This document shows, in pieces, positions 12,597-24,105 of a stretch of 64,000 bases of DNA. The notes below the pieces were generated by a model, which searched no databases, had not been told where the DNA came from, and saw only the letters and a program-made list of their open reading frames with translations. Both the position numbers and the translations under genes were made by a program. The first letter of the stretch is position 1, and the number at the start of each line of letters is the position of its first letter. Origin of the DNA: Siphonodentalium dalli (Eukaryota; Mollusca; Scaphopoda; Gadilida; Siphonodentaliidae); the NCBI GenBank assembly GCA_032622095.1, contig CP136068.1, positions 59,980,025-60,044,024 on the forward strand. The letters run 5' to 3'.

Positions 12597-13107
12597 TAGT
12601 CGGTCTCAGAGCTGGTCCCCAAAGGGAAATGGTGTTCACTTTATGTATGAGGTCTAGTGTAGGGTACTTTTCGATGAGGAATCTCATGGTGCCGACTGAT
12701 TTTTGAAAAAAAGGGCCCAAGTTTAATTTTTAGGGGCCTGAACCCCAATTATGGTGTTTTGACCTAGATGGGTTAATTGGGGCAATTAAATACCAATTAT
12801 TTATCAAATTTACAGGTGTTATTATTCCAGTGGGCATTTTGAACCTTTTTTTGTCCTGGGATGGGGTTTTGTTTCATTTAGGGTTTCCTTGAACCCCAAA
12901 ATAGGGGCGACCATTACGATTTACACAATTTTGGCCATCTTCAAATGTATATGCCTATACTGATGTGTATACTGTTTTTGAACTTGATATTTTTGTTCAT
13001 TCAGAGGCATATGGTGTCTGAAATCATTTTTGAAAGGGTTATTGGTCAAATAGGGTCTTAGGGATCGCGTGGGTGGAGCTTAAAAATAGGCATTTTTTGG
13101 CAAAAAA
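12597..13107 (+). repeat. Left terminal inverted repeat of the 10.6-kb transposon
   Basis: It pairs with 22730-23240 almost base for base, ending inward at GGCATTTTTTGGCAAAAAA. It contains several G/C-rich short runs (AGGGGCC, GGGGTTTT) but no reading frame of note. Confidence 0.95.
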
Positions 13108-13318
13108 TACATTGTTTTTCAACAAGTGTTTCTCATGGTTTTCTCAATACTCTGCTCATGCTTCATATTCAAAGTTGTATGCTGAAAGTAGGCACATCTG
13201 CTATATTTACAGATTTTAAATGAAATACAAATGTAAAACAACCGACATGAAGCTTATTTTGTTTTTTATGTGTACCCATACCATGTATGGTACACATAAT
13301 GCTGACGTCCGGATCAAC

Positions 13319-13390
13319 CATCCGTCGTTCGTCCGTCCGTCTGTCCGTCTGTCCGTCTGTCCGTCTGTCCGTCCGTCCGTCTGTCCGTAG
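13319..13390 (+). repeat. (CCGT)n/(CTGT)n microsatellite in family B
   Basis: Tetranucleotide run of CCGT and CTGT steps. On the minus strand it reads as RTDRRTDGQTD in an open frame, which is an artefact of the repeat. Confidence 0.95.
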
Positions 13391-14848
13391 ACATTTGCTA
13401 TCCGATTCGATTACTGGAGTATCTTTTATCGGATCATGTTCAAATTTTATGTGCATGTTTACAATGACACACCCCTCACCTGTATAGTTTTTGGTATCGA
13501 TCGGTTGATCGGTTTAGAAATTATTAACACTTTGCATCCACACATGGGCATGTGCTATCCGATGCAATAACCCAAGTGTTTTTTGTCCGATTGTGTTCAT
13601 ATTTAAAATGTAGGTTTATGATGACACACCCCTCACCTGTATAGTTTTTGGTATCGATCAGTTGATCGATTTAGAAAATAATTAACCCCACTCACAAATT
13701 CTATCTGATGCATCTAAGTCAAACAATTTGCTTATGATCTGCCTCATATTTCTTACCTAGGTCTTTGTTAGCACGTTCTTTATCTGTATCGATTTTGGTA
13801 TCGTTTTGTTAACCCTTTTCACTCTTATGTTTACTTAGTACTCATGCAAGCTGCTATGACTCAAAACATTTTTCATCTGATCTACACCAAAATTGGTACA
13901 TGTGGTCCTCACCCCGAAATACAGATCAGGTTCGAATTTGAGTTTGATCCGGTATATTTTAACAGAGTTATGGCCCTTTATAATTCAAGTAATTTACTAC
14001 CTATTGTATATGCCCTGTGAGAATTTAAGACAAACAACTTTACACAGTAATCTTCTGCATTATTGGAATCAGAAAATGACACTGGATACTCTTTGCCAAA
14101 CCACTGCTGCTCCCAGAGGCTGACAGTGATTGATGATAATTTACTCCAGTTTGTGTGCAATAGTAATTTAACCCAACCTGTTGAAACATGTTCGTGGCAT
14201 TAATACAAATAGTCCATTGTCCATCTGAAGGATGTTCTGGAGCATGGCTGTTTAGAGAATTGTTGTTTACAGAGACACTGTTGTCTTATCTTGAGAAAAA
14301 AATTAATCCACACATTAGTTCCATCATATGATGTCATTGGAAATGATTAACCCTCTCCACACATTATATGTTCATTCTCCTATTCTATGTCCAGGTTGAT
14401 TGTGATCCACTTTTCACTTGCATGTATTTCATGATTAAAATTAACCTATTCCATAGACACATGATATCTGATAGGCAGATTTTAAATTATCTCTTTCGCC
14501 TTGGGCCAGGTTCACTAAGAATTTCTATAAGCCACCAATTGAATATTCATCATTTGAGGAAATATCTTGGTTTGAAATTCCCTCTATTGCATTTGGGCTG
14601 CAGGATAATAATAATGGTTCTGGTATTCTTGAATATTTCTGCTGTTACAGACATTGTATCTTTCCAATGATCAGCTTAGAATAAAATTAACCATAGGTAC
14701 ATGTATACTGTACGCAATCCAATGTTATGACTCTAATATTTTCAATTTGACCCTTCTCATATCTCTCCTTTAGTTATCTGATAATTCTGTGTTAAAATAT
14801 TTTATATCCAACCATTATCAATCATATTTAATATCAAGGTCTATACCA

Positions 14849-15047
14849 GACCTGTTAAGTTTTGAAAATGTCAATCCGTGAGATTTTTGCGGGAGGTATG
14901 CCCAAATATGTTCATGTTCCAAAAAATTTTTTATGATGAAGATTGCATAATTTTTATGAGTTTCTATTTTATAAATATATAGACCAATATAAAATGGCAA
15001 TGAATGTCCTGTTGGTAATTGTAATAGAGCTGCTATGTTTCAACTTA
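14849..15047 (+). repeat. Dispersed 190-bp repeat inside family B copy 1
   Basis: The segment from ACCTGTTAAGTTTTGAAAA to GTAATAGAGCTGCT recurs inverted at 46345-46532. It interrupts family B sequence here, so it is an independent small insertion, possibly a MITE. Confidence 0.75.
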
Positions 15048-15903
15048 GAATTTATGCATGCTGCCATAACTCAAAAAGAAATTATCTGACCATAACCAAA
15101 TTTGGTATGTGAGTTGCTCAACTCAAAATACATATCGAGTTCGAATATGGGTTTGATTCGATATTTTTTAATGGAGTTATGGCCCTTTGACATAGAATTC
15201 ATGAATGCTTCGATAATTCAACAAGTTTTCAACTGATAGGAACCAAATTTTGTATGTGAGTTTCTCAACTCAAAATACAGATCGAGTTCGAATATGGGTT
15301 TGATCCGGTACTATTTACTGGAGTTATGGCCCTTTGATTATTTTATTCATCGCTAAAATATATCAAAGATACACAGGTGGCACTGTCTAGATAATATCTA
15401 ATAAATCAGTTTCACAATGCTATGGAGACAAGAGATACTATCCAGTTACAATGCCATGAAGTTCTCTCTCTCTTGTACTGGTATTGAGTTAATTAACTGC
15501 TAGGAGTTGTGTTGGCTATATCAGATATACTTTGTACTCTATAAGTATCTCTGGCCATATCATAGGTGGAATGTTTATATTTTATATTCATGGTTATTTA
15601 AATTTCACCTTAAAGGCATAATCTGGTTTCATTGTTTAAAAGCATTACCATTGGAATTTTGTTGGTTGCATGGGAAGACAACTTTGGTTTTCAAACTTTA
15701 AAAAACGAGAGCTCTGTATCAGTCTATGGGAACAAAATAATTGTTCATAACACTCTTAGAACTGTAGGTCTAGTTTGTTTTATCTATATATTAATCAAAA
15801 GCTTTTTCGACATTGATTTCAATTGTTTACAAATGTGAATTGAAATATTAAAGGGGCACACCAGTTTGATGTATTTTTCCTGTACTCTGCATGAGATAAA
15901 ACT

Positions 15904-16744
15904 GTTTATGTGTACCTATACCATAGTATGGTACACATAGTGTCAATGTCCAGATTGACCACTCGTCTGTCCGTCCGTCTCTATCTGTCTGTCTGTCAGT
16001 TCTTAGACACTTTAGGCATAATGTGATATCTCTAACATTTTCTATTTGATCGGAACCAAATTTTGTGTATAGGTTTCTCATCCCAAAATACAGTTCGAGT
16101 GAATATGAGTTCGATCCGATTTATCTTAAAGCAGTTATGACCCTTCTTTCTTTTTTTTAAATTTAAAATTTTGATTTTTCATATTTGTTTAGATTGAATT
16201 TCCTCGCTCGATTTAACATAAAAAATATTTAAAAACTTTTATAATAATAAAAAAAATTATTGAGTTAAAAAAAAAAAATAGTTGCATGTAATATAATGAT
16301 ATCAATAAATTGCCATGTGAACATCCAATATCCAGAGCACATGCGAATACCTTTAATAGATGTCATTCCAAGTGAAATCTGTTATTAATTGAGTGGTGAC
16401 ATATGTTACATAGCTCTAGGGGGTGGTTGTATGAAGGTAAAGATGAACCTGCTGGCTGGATAATTGTTTGTCCTATCTGTCAAATTGATTAATGGCTAAA
16501 CAATTGGATCTCACAATGAGAGGTCATTGGTTGAATAGGGACAGAGTTATGAGATTTAAAACGACTCCTCCCCACCCCAATTACCTTAACCTCTTCTTAA
16601 GACAAAGAATTTGAGCTTTTGATTTTAAGTTAGGTACTGATATGTGTATCACTGTGATCATATCTTTGACCAATTATCAGTTATAGCTAATCGGTATCGC
16701 CAAGGTATGGGTTAAACATCTGCCGATCGTGATCGGCCTCTCGT
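15904..16744 (+). mobile_element. Pearl/HINE-like element, family B, short complete copy 2
   Basis: The 5' TATGTGTACCTATACCATAG fold-back, a short CCGTC tract and one core unit are followed by AT-rich sequence. The 3' end is AAGGTATGGGTTAAACATC, the hairpin GCCGATCGTGATCGGCC and CTCGTT. At about 840 bp it has both ends but has lost most of the middle. Confidence 0.8.
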
Positions 16745-16890
16745 TTGTTATGGATATAAATGTTGATATCTGTAACTGAAGGAATGTACGATTGTATGAT
16801 GATATATAGTACACCCCTTATTGGAGCCCTTTCTAAGATATGCACTACATTAATAATATTTACCACTTACCAATGTATATAGAAATGATT

Positions 16891-18052
16891 TCAAATGTCT
16901 GAAAGTTCTTCTTCTGAACTTTCGTCGTTTTCAAATGATAGAACATTTTCGAATTCATAAGAATTGTCAACTAGAACTTTTTCGAGTTTATCTGAATTGT
17001 CAACTGGGACGGTTTCGTCGTTCGTTTGTACATTCTGCTGAGTTTGATCCCTTGATTTCTGTGGTAACTCTGTGGGAAGTGATGGTCCCTCAAACCAAAT
17101 AGGCTCAGTAACTCCATTTTGAAGGAACCACCCATGCTTTAGTGGATCCAGTGGAATGTAATCTGTGTCCAAACAATGCAACATCATAAGAGTCACTAAT
17201 TGCATTCTTTTTATTGCAAAACATAATGAATTCTCATCTGGAGGAAGGCGTTTCATGGATCTGAATTGTTTTAGCTTGTTAGTCTTGTTGAATACCATGG
17301 CATATCTAGAATCGCCAGGAGACATTTCCATTTTTGGCCGCTTGTACACTATATGTAGAATAAAATCTGTTACCTCATCTGGATTTACAGTTGATGTTCC
17401 TAAACTAGACACTTGTTTTGTAATGTTGGGATCTTTCACGATTGTTCTGAATGCAGTGGATTTTGGTCTCCAAAAAAAGGGCTGGGTGTAATCGCTTCCG
17501 GTAACCACATGGAAAGCTGGGAGGTTTTCACAAATAGCTTCACAAATAATGGAACGTTATACCACACTTTGTTGCTACTGTACCTTGACGGAAATAAAGC
17601 TGGCTGTCACATTTTCTGGCAATATGTAATAAGAGAATAAACACATCAGTATCATCAGACACCACACAAACTGCTGCATGTTTCTGAGAAGCAAACACAG
17701 CATGCAAGGCAGTCTAGGGTCCGCTTCTCTGTGTGTAGATTTTAGATCCTGAATAATATCTGGCTTCGATTCAGAAGAATTACTTAAGAAGTAGCACAGA
17801 TTCCCTTTACTGACAAACATATCCTTATTTATACCACTTTTCCCAGTCAATACATAGTCTGCGATAAGTGTTGATAAATTAAATTTATTTTTCTGACCAG
17901 ATAAGAATTCGTTCCAATCTGTGAGCGTTGGCAACTTCTGGCTCAAATTGGATAGTTCCCGTTCTCTCACACATTGTGGTCTCACTTTGGAAACATGAAC
18001 TTGTCCATCATCAGAGTAGTCATCAAAAACTAAATGAATGGTGTTTCCTGGG
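16891..18052 (-). pseudogene. Transposon protein, C-terminal part: XPG/FEN-like nuclease domain, broken
   Basis: In minus-strand order the segment gives IHLVFDDYSDDGQV (about 18015-18035), then a basic helix region with LPTLTDWNEFLSG. Next come HREADPR (17716-17737), VVSDDTDVFILLLH (about 17640-17663), TGSDYTQPFFWRPKSTAF (17455-17508), SSLGTSTVNPDEVTDF and an acidic tail ending at 16891. The spaced acidic motifs match the XPG N motif (VFDG), the XPG I motif (EAEA), the D-x-D motif and the GSDY-plus-helix-hairpin-helix of structure-specific 5' nucleases. These families cut flap or bubble DNA with two metals. The reading frame changes near 17703 and again between 17575 and 17508, where stops also occur, so no intact protein can be made. 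The same kind of protein occurs in many copies in marine invertebrate genomes, to my knowledge mostly as uncharacterised entries. Confidence 0.75.
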
Positions 18053-18055
18053 AGC

Positions 18056-19860
18056 TTTTTAGCTCACCTGAGACGAAGTCTCCGGTGGAGCTATAGTCAT
18101 CACTCCTCGTCCGTCGTCCGTCCGTCGAGCCGTCGAGCCGTTCGTCCGTCCGTCAACAATTCTTTGAACATCTTCTCCTCTGAAACCATAATGCCGAATT
18201 GGTTCATATTTGGTGTGGATGTTCCCTAGGTGACTCTCATTCAGATTTGTTCAAATGAGGACAGTGGGTCAAATAGTTGCGAAGCCAGGACCATAACTCT
18301 GTAATTCTTACAACGACTTCTTCTCAAATTTCATTAGGGCGAATGGGTTCATATATGGTACAAAGTGTCCTTGGGGGACTGTTATTCAGATTTGTTCAAA
18401 TGAGGTCACTGGGTCGAATGTGGGCGGAGCCAGTGACATAACTAAAAAAAAAAAAAAATGTCAAATTCAGATTTTGGGAATTTTCACCATACTCAAATTA
18501 ACAAAAAATAAACAATTTTTTTAATCATTTTATAAAATTTGAAAAAAGTTACACCATTATAAAATCTGCAGAGTTATGAAACTTTAATCTTTAATCTTCT
18601 GAAATTACAGAAATATTCCATTACCCATCCCCCCTCCCACATGGCCCAGACCCACCCTGCAGTAGCCTGCACCCAACCAACATCCCTTCCAACGTATATC
18701 ATTTCCAGCTTCCAACATTAATACCCGTTCTATTAAAGTTGCAGATATCTCTTTGTGGATAAACAGAGAGAAACACATGTCATTAATCAAGATTAGAATA
18801 ATATGTCACTGACAGCTTGTATAAACATACTGCTAGCAATTTTAAACAAACTGCCTGAATTTAGTGTGTGACATTTGCAGAATGAGGTTCCCAGAGGGTG
18901 AATTTAGTGATGCTATCCCACACAGTGGGCTAGCATCACAAAATTCACCCTCTGGAGACCTCATTTAGCTTAGGCCTCATCTTCTGGGAAGTATCTATAG
19001 TATCAAATTAACATTGTTTTTAGTTACATTTCCCTTCTAGGAAGTTTCTATATCCTCTAATTTGCAGAAGATAAAATTCATAATTGAGGGGCCCAATGGG
19101 TGAACATCAACTTCCAACTGGGGAACTTCAATCTTATCCTAGGTCTGCCATAGCAGTTGAGGGCCTTAGCAGAATAAGGTCCACAGAGGGTGAATTTAGT
19201 GATGCTAGCCCACTCCAAACGAAGGACAGTTTCCCTCTTAATAGGCTTCCTTCACAAGGACCATCAGGTCTATTTTACTGATATTTATCATATGTATGAA
19301 GGGTTCTTTAGTGTCTGGGATTCAAATTTATTCAGATGGGGTCACCAGGTTAAATAGGGTGGGACCAGGGACATAACTGTATGTCTCTATAGTAATACTT
19401 AAAATTTCTTCTCAAGAGAGGTTGGGACAATTTAGCTTACATATAGTATGGAGGATCCTTTAGTGACTGAGATTCAGATTTATTAACACGAGGTCAACCT
19501 GTTAAGAAATGATGGGGCTATGGGGACTTAACACTTTTGTGTCTAATAAAATCATTAAAATACAAAATTCATTAAAACATCTACCTTGGAACTACCTGAC
19601 TGATTAATCTGACATACCTGTATGGTGTTTTGGGTCCATGGATAATTGGGCTTCAAACATGTCTAAATGGTTTTATAAAAAGGCACTTGTGAGATCGGAA
19701 ATTTCCAACAATTGAGAAAGTTTGAGATGTAGGTTGTGAAATTCCAACCTAAGACTTGGGAGTCTGGAGCCCGGTCGGGAGGGGACTTGTTGAGCTGGAG
19801 GAGGGGGGTGATCAGTAGTGTACAATTGGTAATTTCAAGGTAGATATTCACCGATCTACA
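18056..19860. mobile_element. Repeat block inserted in the transposon gene
   Basis: It starts TTTTTAGCTCACCTGAGAC and folds on GTCTCCGGTGGAGCT, followed by a CGTCCGTC tract and units with ATTTGTTCAAATGAGG and GGGTCAAATAG. This is a fourth pearl-type family. Later parts hold two copies of a palindromic motif (18877-18970 and about 19165-19205). Coding sequence resumes on both sides (HNHLKEVDLN before, PGNTIHLVFDDY after), which shows it splits the gene. The exact right boundary and any 3' hairpin were not found. Confidence 0.55.
18877..18970. repeat. Palindromic element with GAATGAGGT / CAGAGGGTGAATTTAGTG arms
   Basis: GCAGAATGAGGTTCCCAGAG...ATGCTA is followed after about 14 bases by its inverse ending CCTCATTTAGCT. 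A half copy sits at about 19165-19205 and a doubled, much larger version at 33281-33537. Confidence 0.85.
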
Positions 19861-19874
19861 TACATGAAGCCTCT

Positions 19875-22740
19875 CTAACCACATATCCTGTTTAGATCTA
19901 CTTCTTTTAAGTGATTATGAAAAGTTCTGACTGTTGTGGTCTCCAGAGTCCCAGTCTTATCAGTCTTTGCAGTCTGGTGAGCGACCCCACAGTATTTGAC
20001 TGTCTTGTTAAAATAATCAACAACTTGATCTACCCAAGATTGGAATGTGTCATCATCCAGATCAGATATTGGAAAAATTCTAACAACACGCATGGCATCA
20101 ACAATGCTGCACTCCACTCCCTTTGATACATTTGTAGATGGTTTCTTTTCAGGCAAATTTTGCAAATAATTTCTAAAGAGAGATATAGATGACGGACGAC
20201 TACTGCCAGTGTCTTTACATATGGCCCATGGTTTGCTAGTTACTGGCCAGTTCATTATTTCACGTATATCTAAATGTTTATCATCAAAATCTGCCATAAT
20301 TGTAGCGAAAGAATTCATTTCATCCTCAATTATACATGTAGATACAGTCTGTTTCATAGGCTTGATATTTTCAAAAGTAACGACTTCCTGTTTCTTGATG
20401 GGATCGTCGTATGTCAGTACTGGTTTGGTTTGGATACCGTCCGTGCTAACTTGTGGTTGTAGTCTTTTGAAAAAAGTCCTCCAGAGCTGTGATACCTCGC
20501 TAGTTCGTTGTTTTTATATTAGTACACATTTCTGAAGACCTGTGCTACAACCCCAGTAGCCATACTCACAAGGGGTTGCCCCTCCATCCACAAATTTGAA
20601 TTAAGTCCAGAACATATATTTATCACCATCTTTTCATCTAGTGCCATTCTAGAAGCTCCAAATTCAACATGTTTGGAACATGAAGTTGAATTTCTTTTGT
20701 CTAAAGATTGTTTTAATGCAGACAAAATGTGACTAATTCTTGTCCAACGTTCACTAGCACCCAGATTTTCAGTTTTTACTGAAAGTCCACCAGTTTGTTT
20801 TGAAAATCTGTTGATGGTCATCTCAATAATTTGATCCATTGGAATTTTGGAATGCTTTTGGCCACTAAGTGAACCAGTGAAACCTCCACCACTCAAGTTG
20901 CTATATGCTTCATAGTCCCTATTTCGAAGATCCTTCATGTCCAGATAGAAATAGCTGAGATTCCGTGCATAATTTTGTCTGTTCAAAGCGAAGCACATGG
21001 TACTACTCAGGAATTGATGGATTGTTTCTAAGTAACCTTCCCAGTTACCTACACGCTGAAAGTGTATGGAATTAATAAGAAGTGATGTCATTTCAATGAA
21101 AGAATCAATCCAGAAATTCATATCACCTGGAAGTGTTGGTGGCCATTTGAAATCAGGATCAGAGATAACTTTACTTAGATTGCCTGCTGATTGTCTCTGA
21201 ATTAGTTCCTCAAGCACAGATCCACCACATCCAACTGGTTCGGTTGAAGACTTATTCGCTGAATAATCATCACAGAAAGCAACGTTTGTTCGCACAAACG
21301 CTTCAAAAAGCAGCTTATAATATCGAATTCCACGTTTAACGTTGGCTCCATTCAAACCGGCTTTAATCGATCCCTCTGGTCCAACACCTGATTCACATAA
21401 CAGTTCAACAATACCGCACCCTCTGAACCGACTATATATACTTTTCATCATGCACATAATAACATGGAATCCTCCCATTCGAACAATGATCCAATCAAAT
21501 TTAGATGACCCAGACTCTTGGAATTTGAATAAGACTTTTAGTATCTTGTGATAAATGGCTTGGTCAGCTTCTAGGAATAGTTAGGGGATCTGTAGTTCTT
21601 TCATACAGTACATAGTTCTATTTAATTTGGCTAGGATCACTCTCATGTCTGTCGGAGGTGATGTAATTGCTGGCAGGTAACCAACATTGACACATGGGGG
21701 CTCCTTGTCTAGTCAACTGCTGGAAGGCACTCCATTCTGGAACTAACTGACCTTGTTCACCTTGTTTCATCCGACATTTAACCCATGCTAAGTTCTGTAA
21801 ATCCGATTTGTTAATCTCCTTATCATCGACATCATCAGCCTTGTCAATTGGTAAGTGTGAAGCTTTTGTGGACACATAACTTGGAAGTGAAGATTCAGTA
21901 CTCCTGAATGATCGATGCAGACCTCTTACAAAATCATAATCAGGTTCCAATGAGACATTTGTTTCATCATGACAGTAGTTACCCATCTTATGTTGTATTA
22001 GAATAGAGTTAGTCATGTGTGTTTCTTTGCAGTTTTGGTTCTGGTTTTTCCAGTCAATGTTGTCACAAACGTGTGTTGTATTCAGGCGCCCATGTATATT
22101 AGCAGGTATCAATGAATGTTGACTTCGACTCCACTCAGCCCACTTGTCTTCAATGAAAATTGTTTAAGTATAGGATATACCATAGCCAAGATGATGTAGA
22201 GTATTGACAACATCACTAGATCCTGTCCTGGAGTGCATAATTAGTGATAGAAGAACTTGATCCAGACCAGGTTGGGCACCAGGTAGCAAAGCCTGGATAT
22301 CCTGACACATCTGTGTTATCTTTGCATTTTTCCGAACAGAAACATGAGCTTGGCCATCGTCTGTTAGCTTAGCATCAGGATTTACAATCCAACTTATGAT
22401 ATTGAATAGATCTTTGTTGACATGCTTTGGTTCTCCAAGAAGAACTTGCGGCGAAGGATCGAGGCCAAGGGATTTTAACACGGCTGTCTTTGATTGAGTG
22501 ATGCACAAGTTTACTGGAATGCCTCAATGAGATTGTCTTTGAAATTCCTTCACCCAAAACACAAGTCTCTACACACTTTCCAGCGAATCCTGAGACATTT
22601 GAGTACACATATTCCAAGTAACTTTTGCACATGGAGTGTGAGAGATGGTGGAAGCATAACTGTCCTGGAAACTTAGCCTTCAGTTTATTTTTTAGATCTG
22701 TTGATCGAATCGTTTTCTCGTGCTTGATGTTTTTTGCCAA
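19875..22740 (-). pseudogene. Transposon protein, N-terminal and central part, broken
   Basis: Minus-strand reading from the inner edge of the right TIR gives KHEKTIRSTDLKNKLKAKFP, then after a shift near 22510 DLFNIISWIVNPDAK, QDIQALLPG and HSRTGSSDVVNTLHHLGYGI. A TAA at 22164-22166 follows, then DKWAEWSRSQHSLIPANIHG, DNIDWKN, THMTNSILIQH and VPEWSAFQQLTRQG. After a shift near 21670 comes SPPTDMRVILAKLNRTMYC; after another near 21565 comes KFDWIIVRMGGFHVIMCMM. The block to 20519 continues with a long helical region, and a last frame gives RLQPQVSTDG and FPISDLDDDTFQSWVDQVV. I know the order TGSxxLV.LLxxLGH, DNxDWKN..., PPTD and LGGFH from a large multicopy invertebrate family whose proteins end in the nuclease-like domain. 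I cannot name a fold for this half. About five lesions make it a pseudogene. Confidence 0.75.
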
Positions 22741-23240
22741 AAAATGCCTATTTTTAAGCTCCGTCCACCCGATCCCTAAGACCTTATTTGACCAGTAACC
22801 CTTTCTAAAATGATTTCAGACACCATATGCCTCTGAATGAAGAAAAATATCAAGTTAAATAACAGAATACACATCAGTAGGCATATACATTTGAAGATGA
22901 CCAAAATTGTGTAAATCGTAATGGTCACCCCAATTTTGGGGTTCAAGGAAACCCTAAATGAAACAAAACCCCATCCCAGGACAAAAAAAAAGGTTCAATA
23001 TGCCCACTGGAATAATAACACCTGTAAATTTGTTAAATAAATGGCATTTAATTGCCCCAATTAACCCATCTAGGTCAAAACACCATAATTGGGGTTCAGG
23101 CCCCTAAAAATTAAACTTGGGCCCTTTTTTTCAAAAATCGGTCGGCACCATGAGATTCCTCATCGAAAAGTACCCTAGACTAGACCTCAAACATAAAGTG
23201 AACACCATTTCCCTTTGGGGACCAGCTCTGAGACCGACTA
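22730..23240 (-). repeat. Right terminal inverted repeat of the 10.6-kb transposon
   Basis: Reverse complement of 12597-13107 with only scattered differences. It lies upstream of the transposon gene, so it probably contains the promoter. The open frame of the gene begins within it (near 22740) without a clear ATG. Confidence 0.95.
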
Positions 23241-23690
23241 ATATGCGGAGGCACACTTGTATATAGTATACAGATGCATGCTGGTATCAAATTTGATCAT
23301 GTTAAATATGGTATACACCAGCATGCACCCGCATCCTATACCAGTGTGTGTCCGTATATGTATATTGACTATGAACAGAAACACTAGCCACGAATCCGTA
23401 CCAGTGTATATCCAGATCGATCGCCCCCACCCGCATGATATTTTTAAGCACTGACTTCTTCATGTCACCTCTGTCTGAAGGCATTATGTATAGCCGCAGG
23501 AAAAAAACATCTAAAAATATATTTCTTTAAAGGATTGCTATCCTGATGAAACAACAAAACACTATCGGAAAGCCACCCCTATTGTGATCACAATGATCCA
23601 AGTCCCATAACAATCGCGTAATAAATAAGCCTAGAAATAAATAATTAATACCCCCACCGGTTGTCGGCTATCTCCGTCGCAAATCCTCAT
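23241..23690. other. Flank of the transposon, no gene
   Basis: A GCATGCTGGT / ACCAGCATGC hairpin sits at about 23276-23325. Otherwise nothing was recognised. Confidence 0.4.
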
Positions 23691-23691
23691 A

Positions 23692-23769
23692 TGACGTCAA
23701 ATGAGTAAACTAATTAAAAACACGGAATCGGAGTCGGAGTTAATTGTGTCTACCTATATGACGTCATAT
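23692..23769. promoter_or_regulatory. Two CRE-like TGACGTCA palindromes
   Basis: TGACGTCA occurs at 23692-23699 and within the 14-bp perfect palindrome ATATGACGTCATAT at 23756-23769, both flanked by ATGAG. This octamer is the site of CREB/ATF bZIP factors in animals. They lie about 340-410 bp upstream of the THAP-type ATG, so they could be old promoter elements, or two ends of a small duplication. Confidence 0.4.
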
Positions 23770-24105
23770 GAGTGGCGATGGAAAATGCGGAATCGAGCGT
23801 GTGAGTGTAATGGAATTATGCGGGGCATGGCATGTCAATAACATTGTGTACACGTGGTGAATTTTCAACGCCCGGTGAGTTATCTTCACTTGGCATTTGT
23901 CATAAGTGCTGCTTGGAAAGTTATTGTTTTGACAAGAAATATAGAAGGCCAATTGAGCGGGGTAGATAACACTTTCGTGTCAAAAATAAAGCTTATAAAA
24001 ACACGAGCCGACATGTGAACTCTATTCGGGTGCGTGTTCACGATGTTGTTTTAATTTTCCATATATATGCCCCGATTGTCCCGTATTTACAATTCATTCG
24101 TGACA

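Larger units (their letters stand above)
13262..15890 (+). mobile_element. Pearl/HINE-like element, family B, copy 1 (3' end missing)
   Basis: The 5' end TTTTATGTGTACCCATACC folds on GGTACACATA. A (CCGT/CTGT)n tract and core units follow, then the long 3' arm with ATTAACCCTCTCCACACAT and TGATGTCATTGGAAATGAT blocks. Those blocks are shared with the copies at 27.4, 39.2 and 43.3 kb. It runs into copy 2 without its own GCCGATCGTGATCGGCC hairpin end, so it is truncated or was invaded by copy 2. It lies between the left TIR and the 3' end of the transposon gene. Confidence 0.75.
12597..23240 (-). mobile_element. 10.6-kb DNA transposon with 510-bp TIRs and XPG-like nuclease gene (Academ-like)
   Basis: The two ends, 12597-13107 and 22730-23240, are inverted copies of each other over about 510 bp. 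They start TAGTCGGTCTCAGAGCTGG and are flanked by ATA on both sides (12594-12596 and 23241-23243), the likely target duplication. The minus-strand gene begins at the inner edge of the right repeat and runs towards the left one. Family B pearl elements (13.26-16.74 kb) and another repeat block (18.06-19.86 kb) have inserted since, so the original length was about 5.4 kb. Long TIRs, a 3-bp duplication and an XPG-type nuclease domain are what I recall of the Academ superfamily, some lineages of which carry XPG nuclease. The superfamily name is from memory; the boundaries are read directly. The gene is broken, so this copy is inactive by itself. Confidence 0.88.

Noticed and set aside
13169-13487. 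RTDGRTD-rich peptide frames
   Set aside because: They translate the CCGT/CTGT microsatellite of a pearl-type element and recur at every copy.
21342-21551. Plus-strand frames across 19.9-22.7 kb
   Set aside because: They are shadows of the minus-strand transposon gene, which has recognisable conserved words.
12597-23240. Polinton/Maverick (AG...CT ends, long TIRs)
   Set aside because: No polymerase B, integrase, protease, ATPase or capsid motif is seen, and the flanks support 3 bp rather than a 6-bp duplication.
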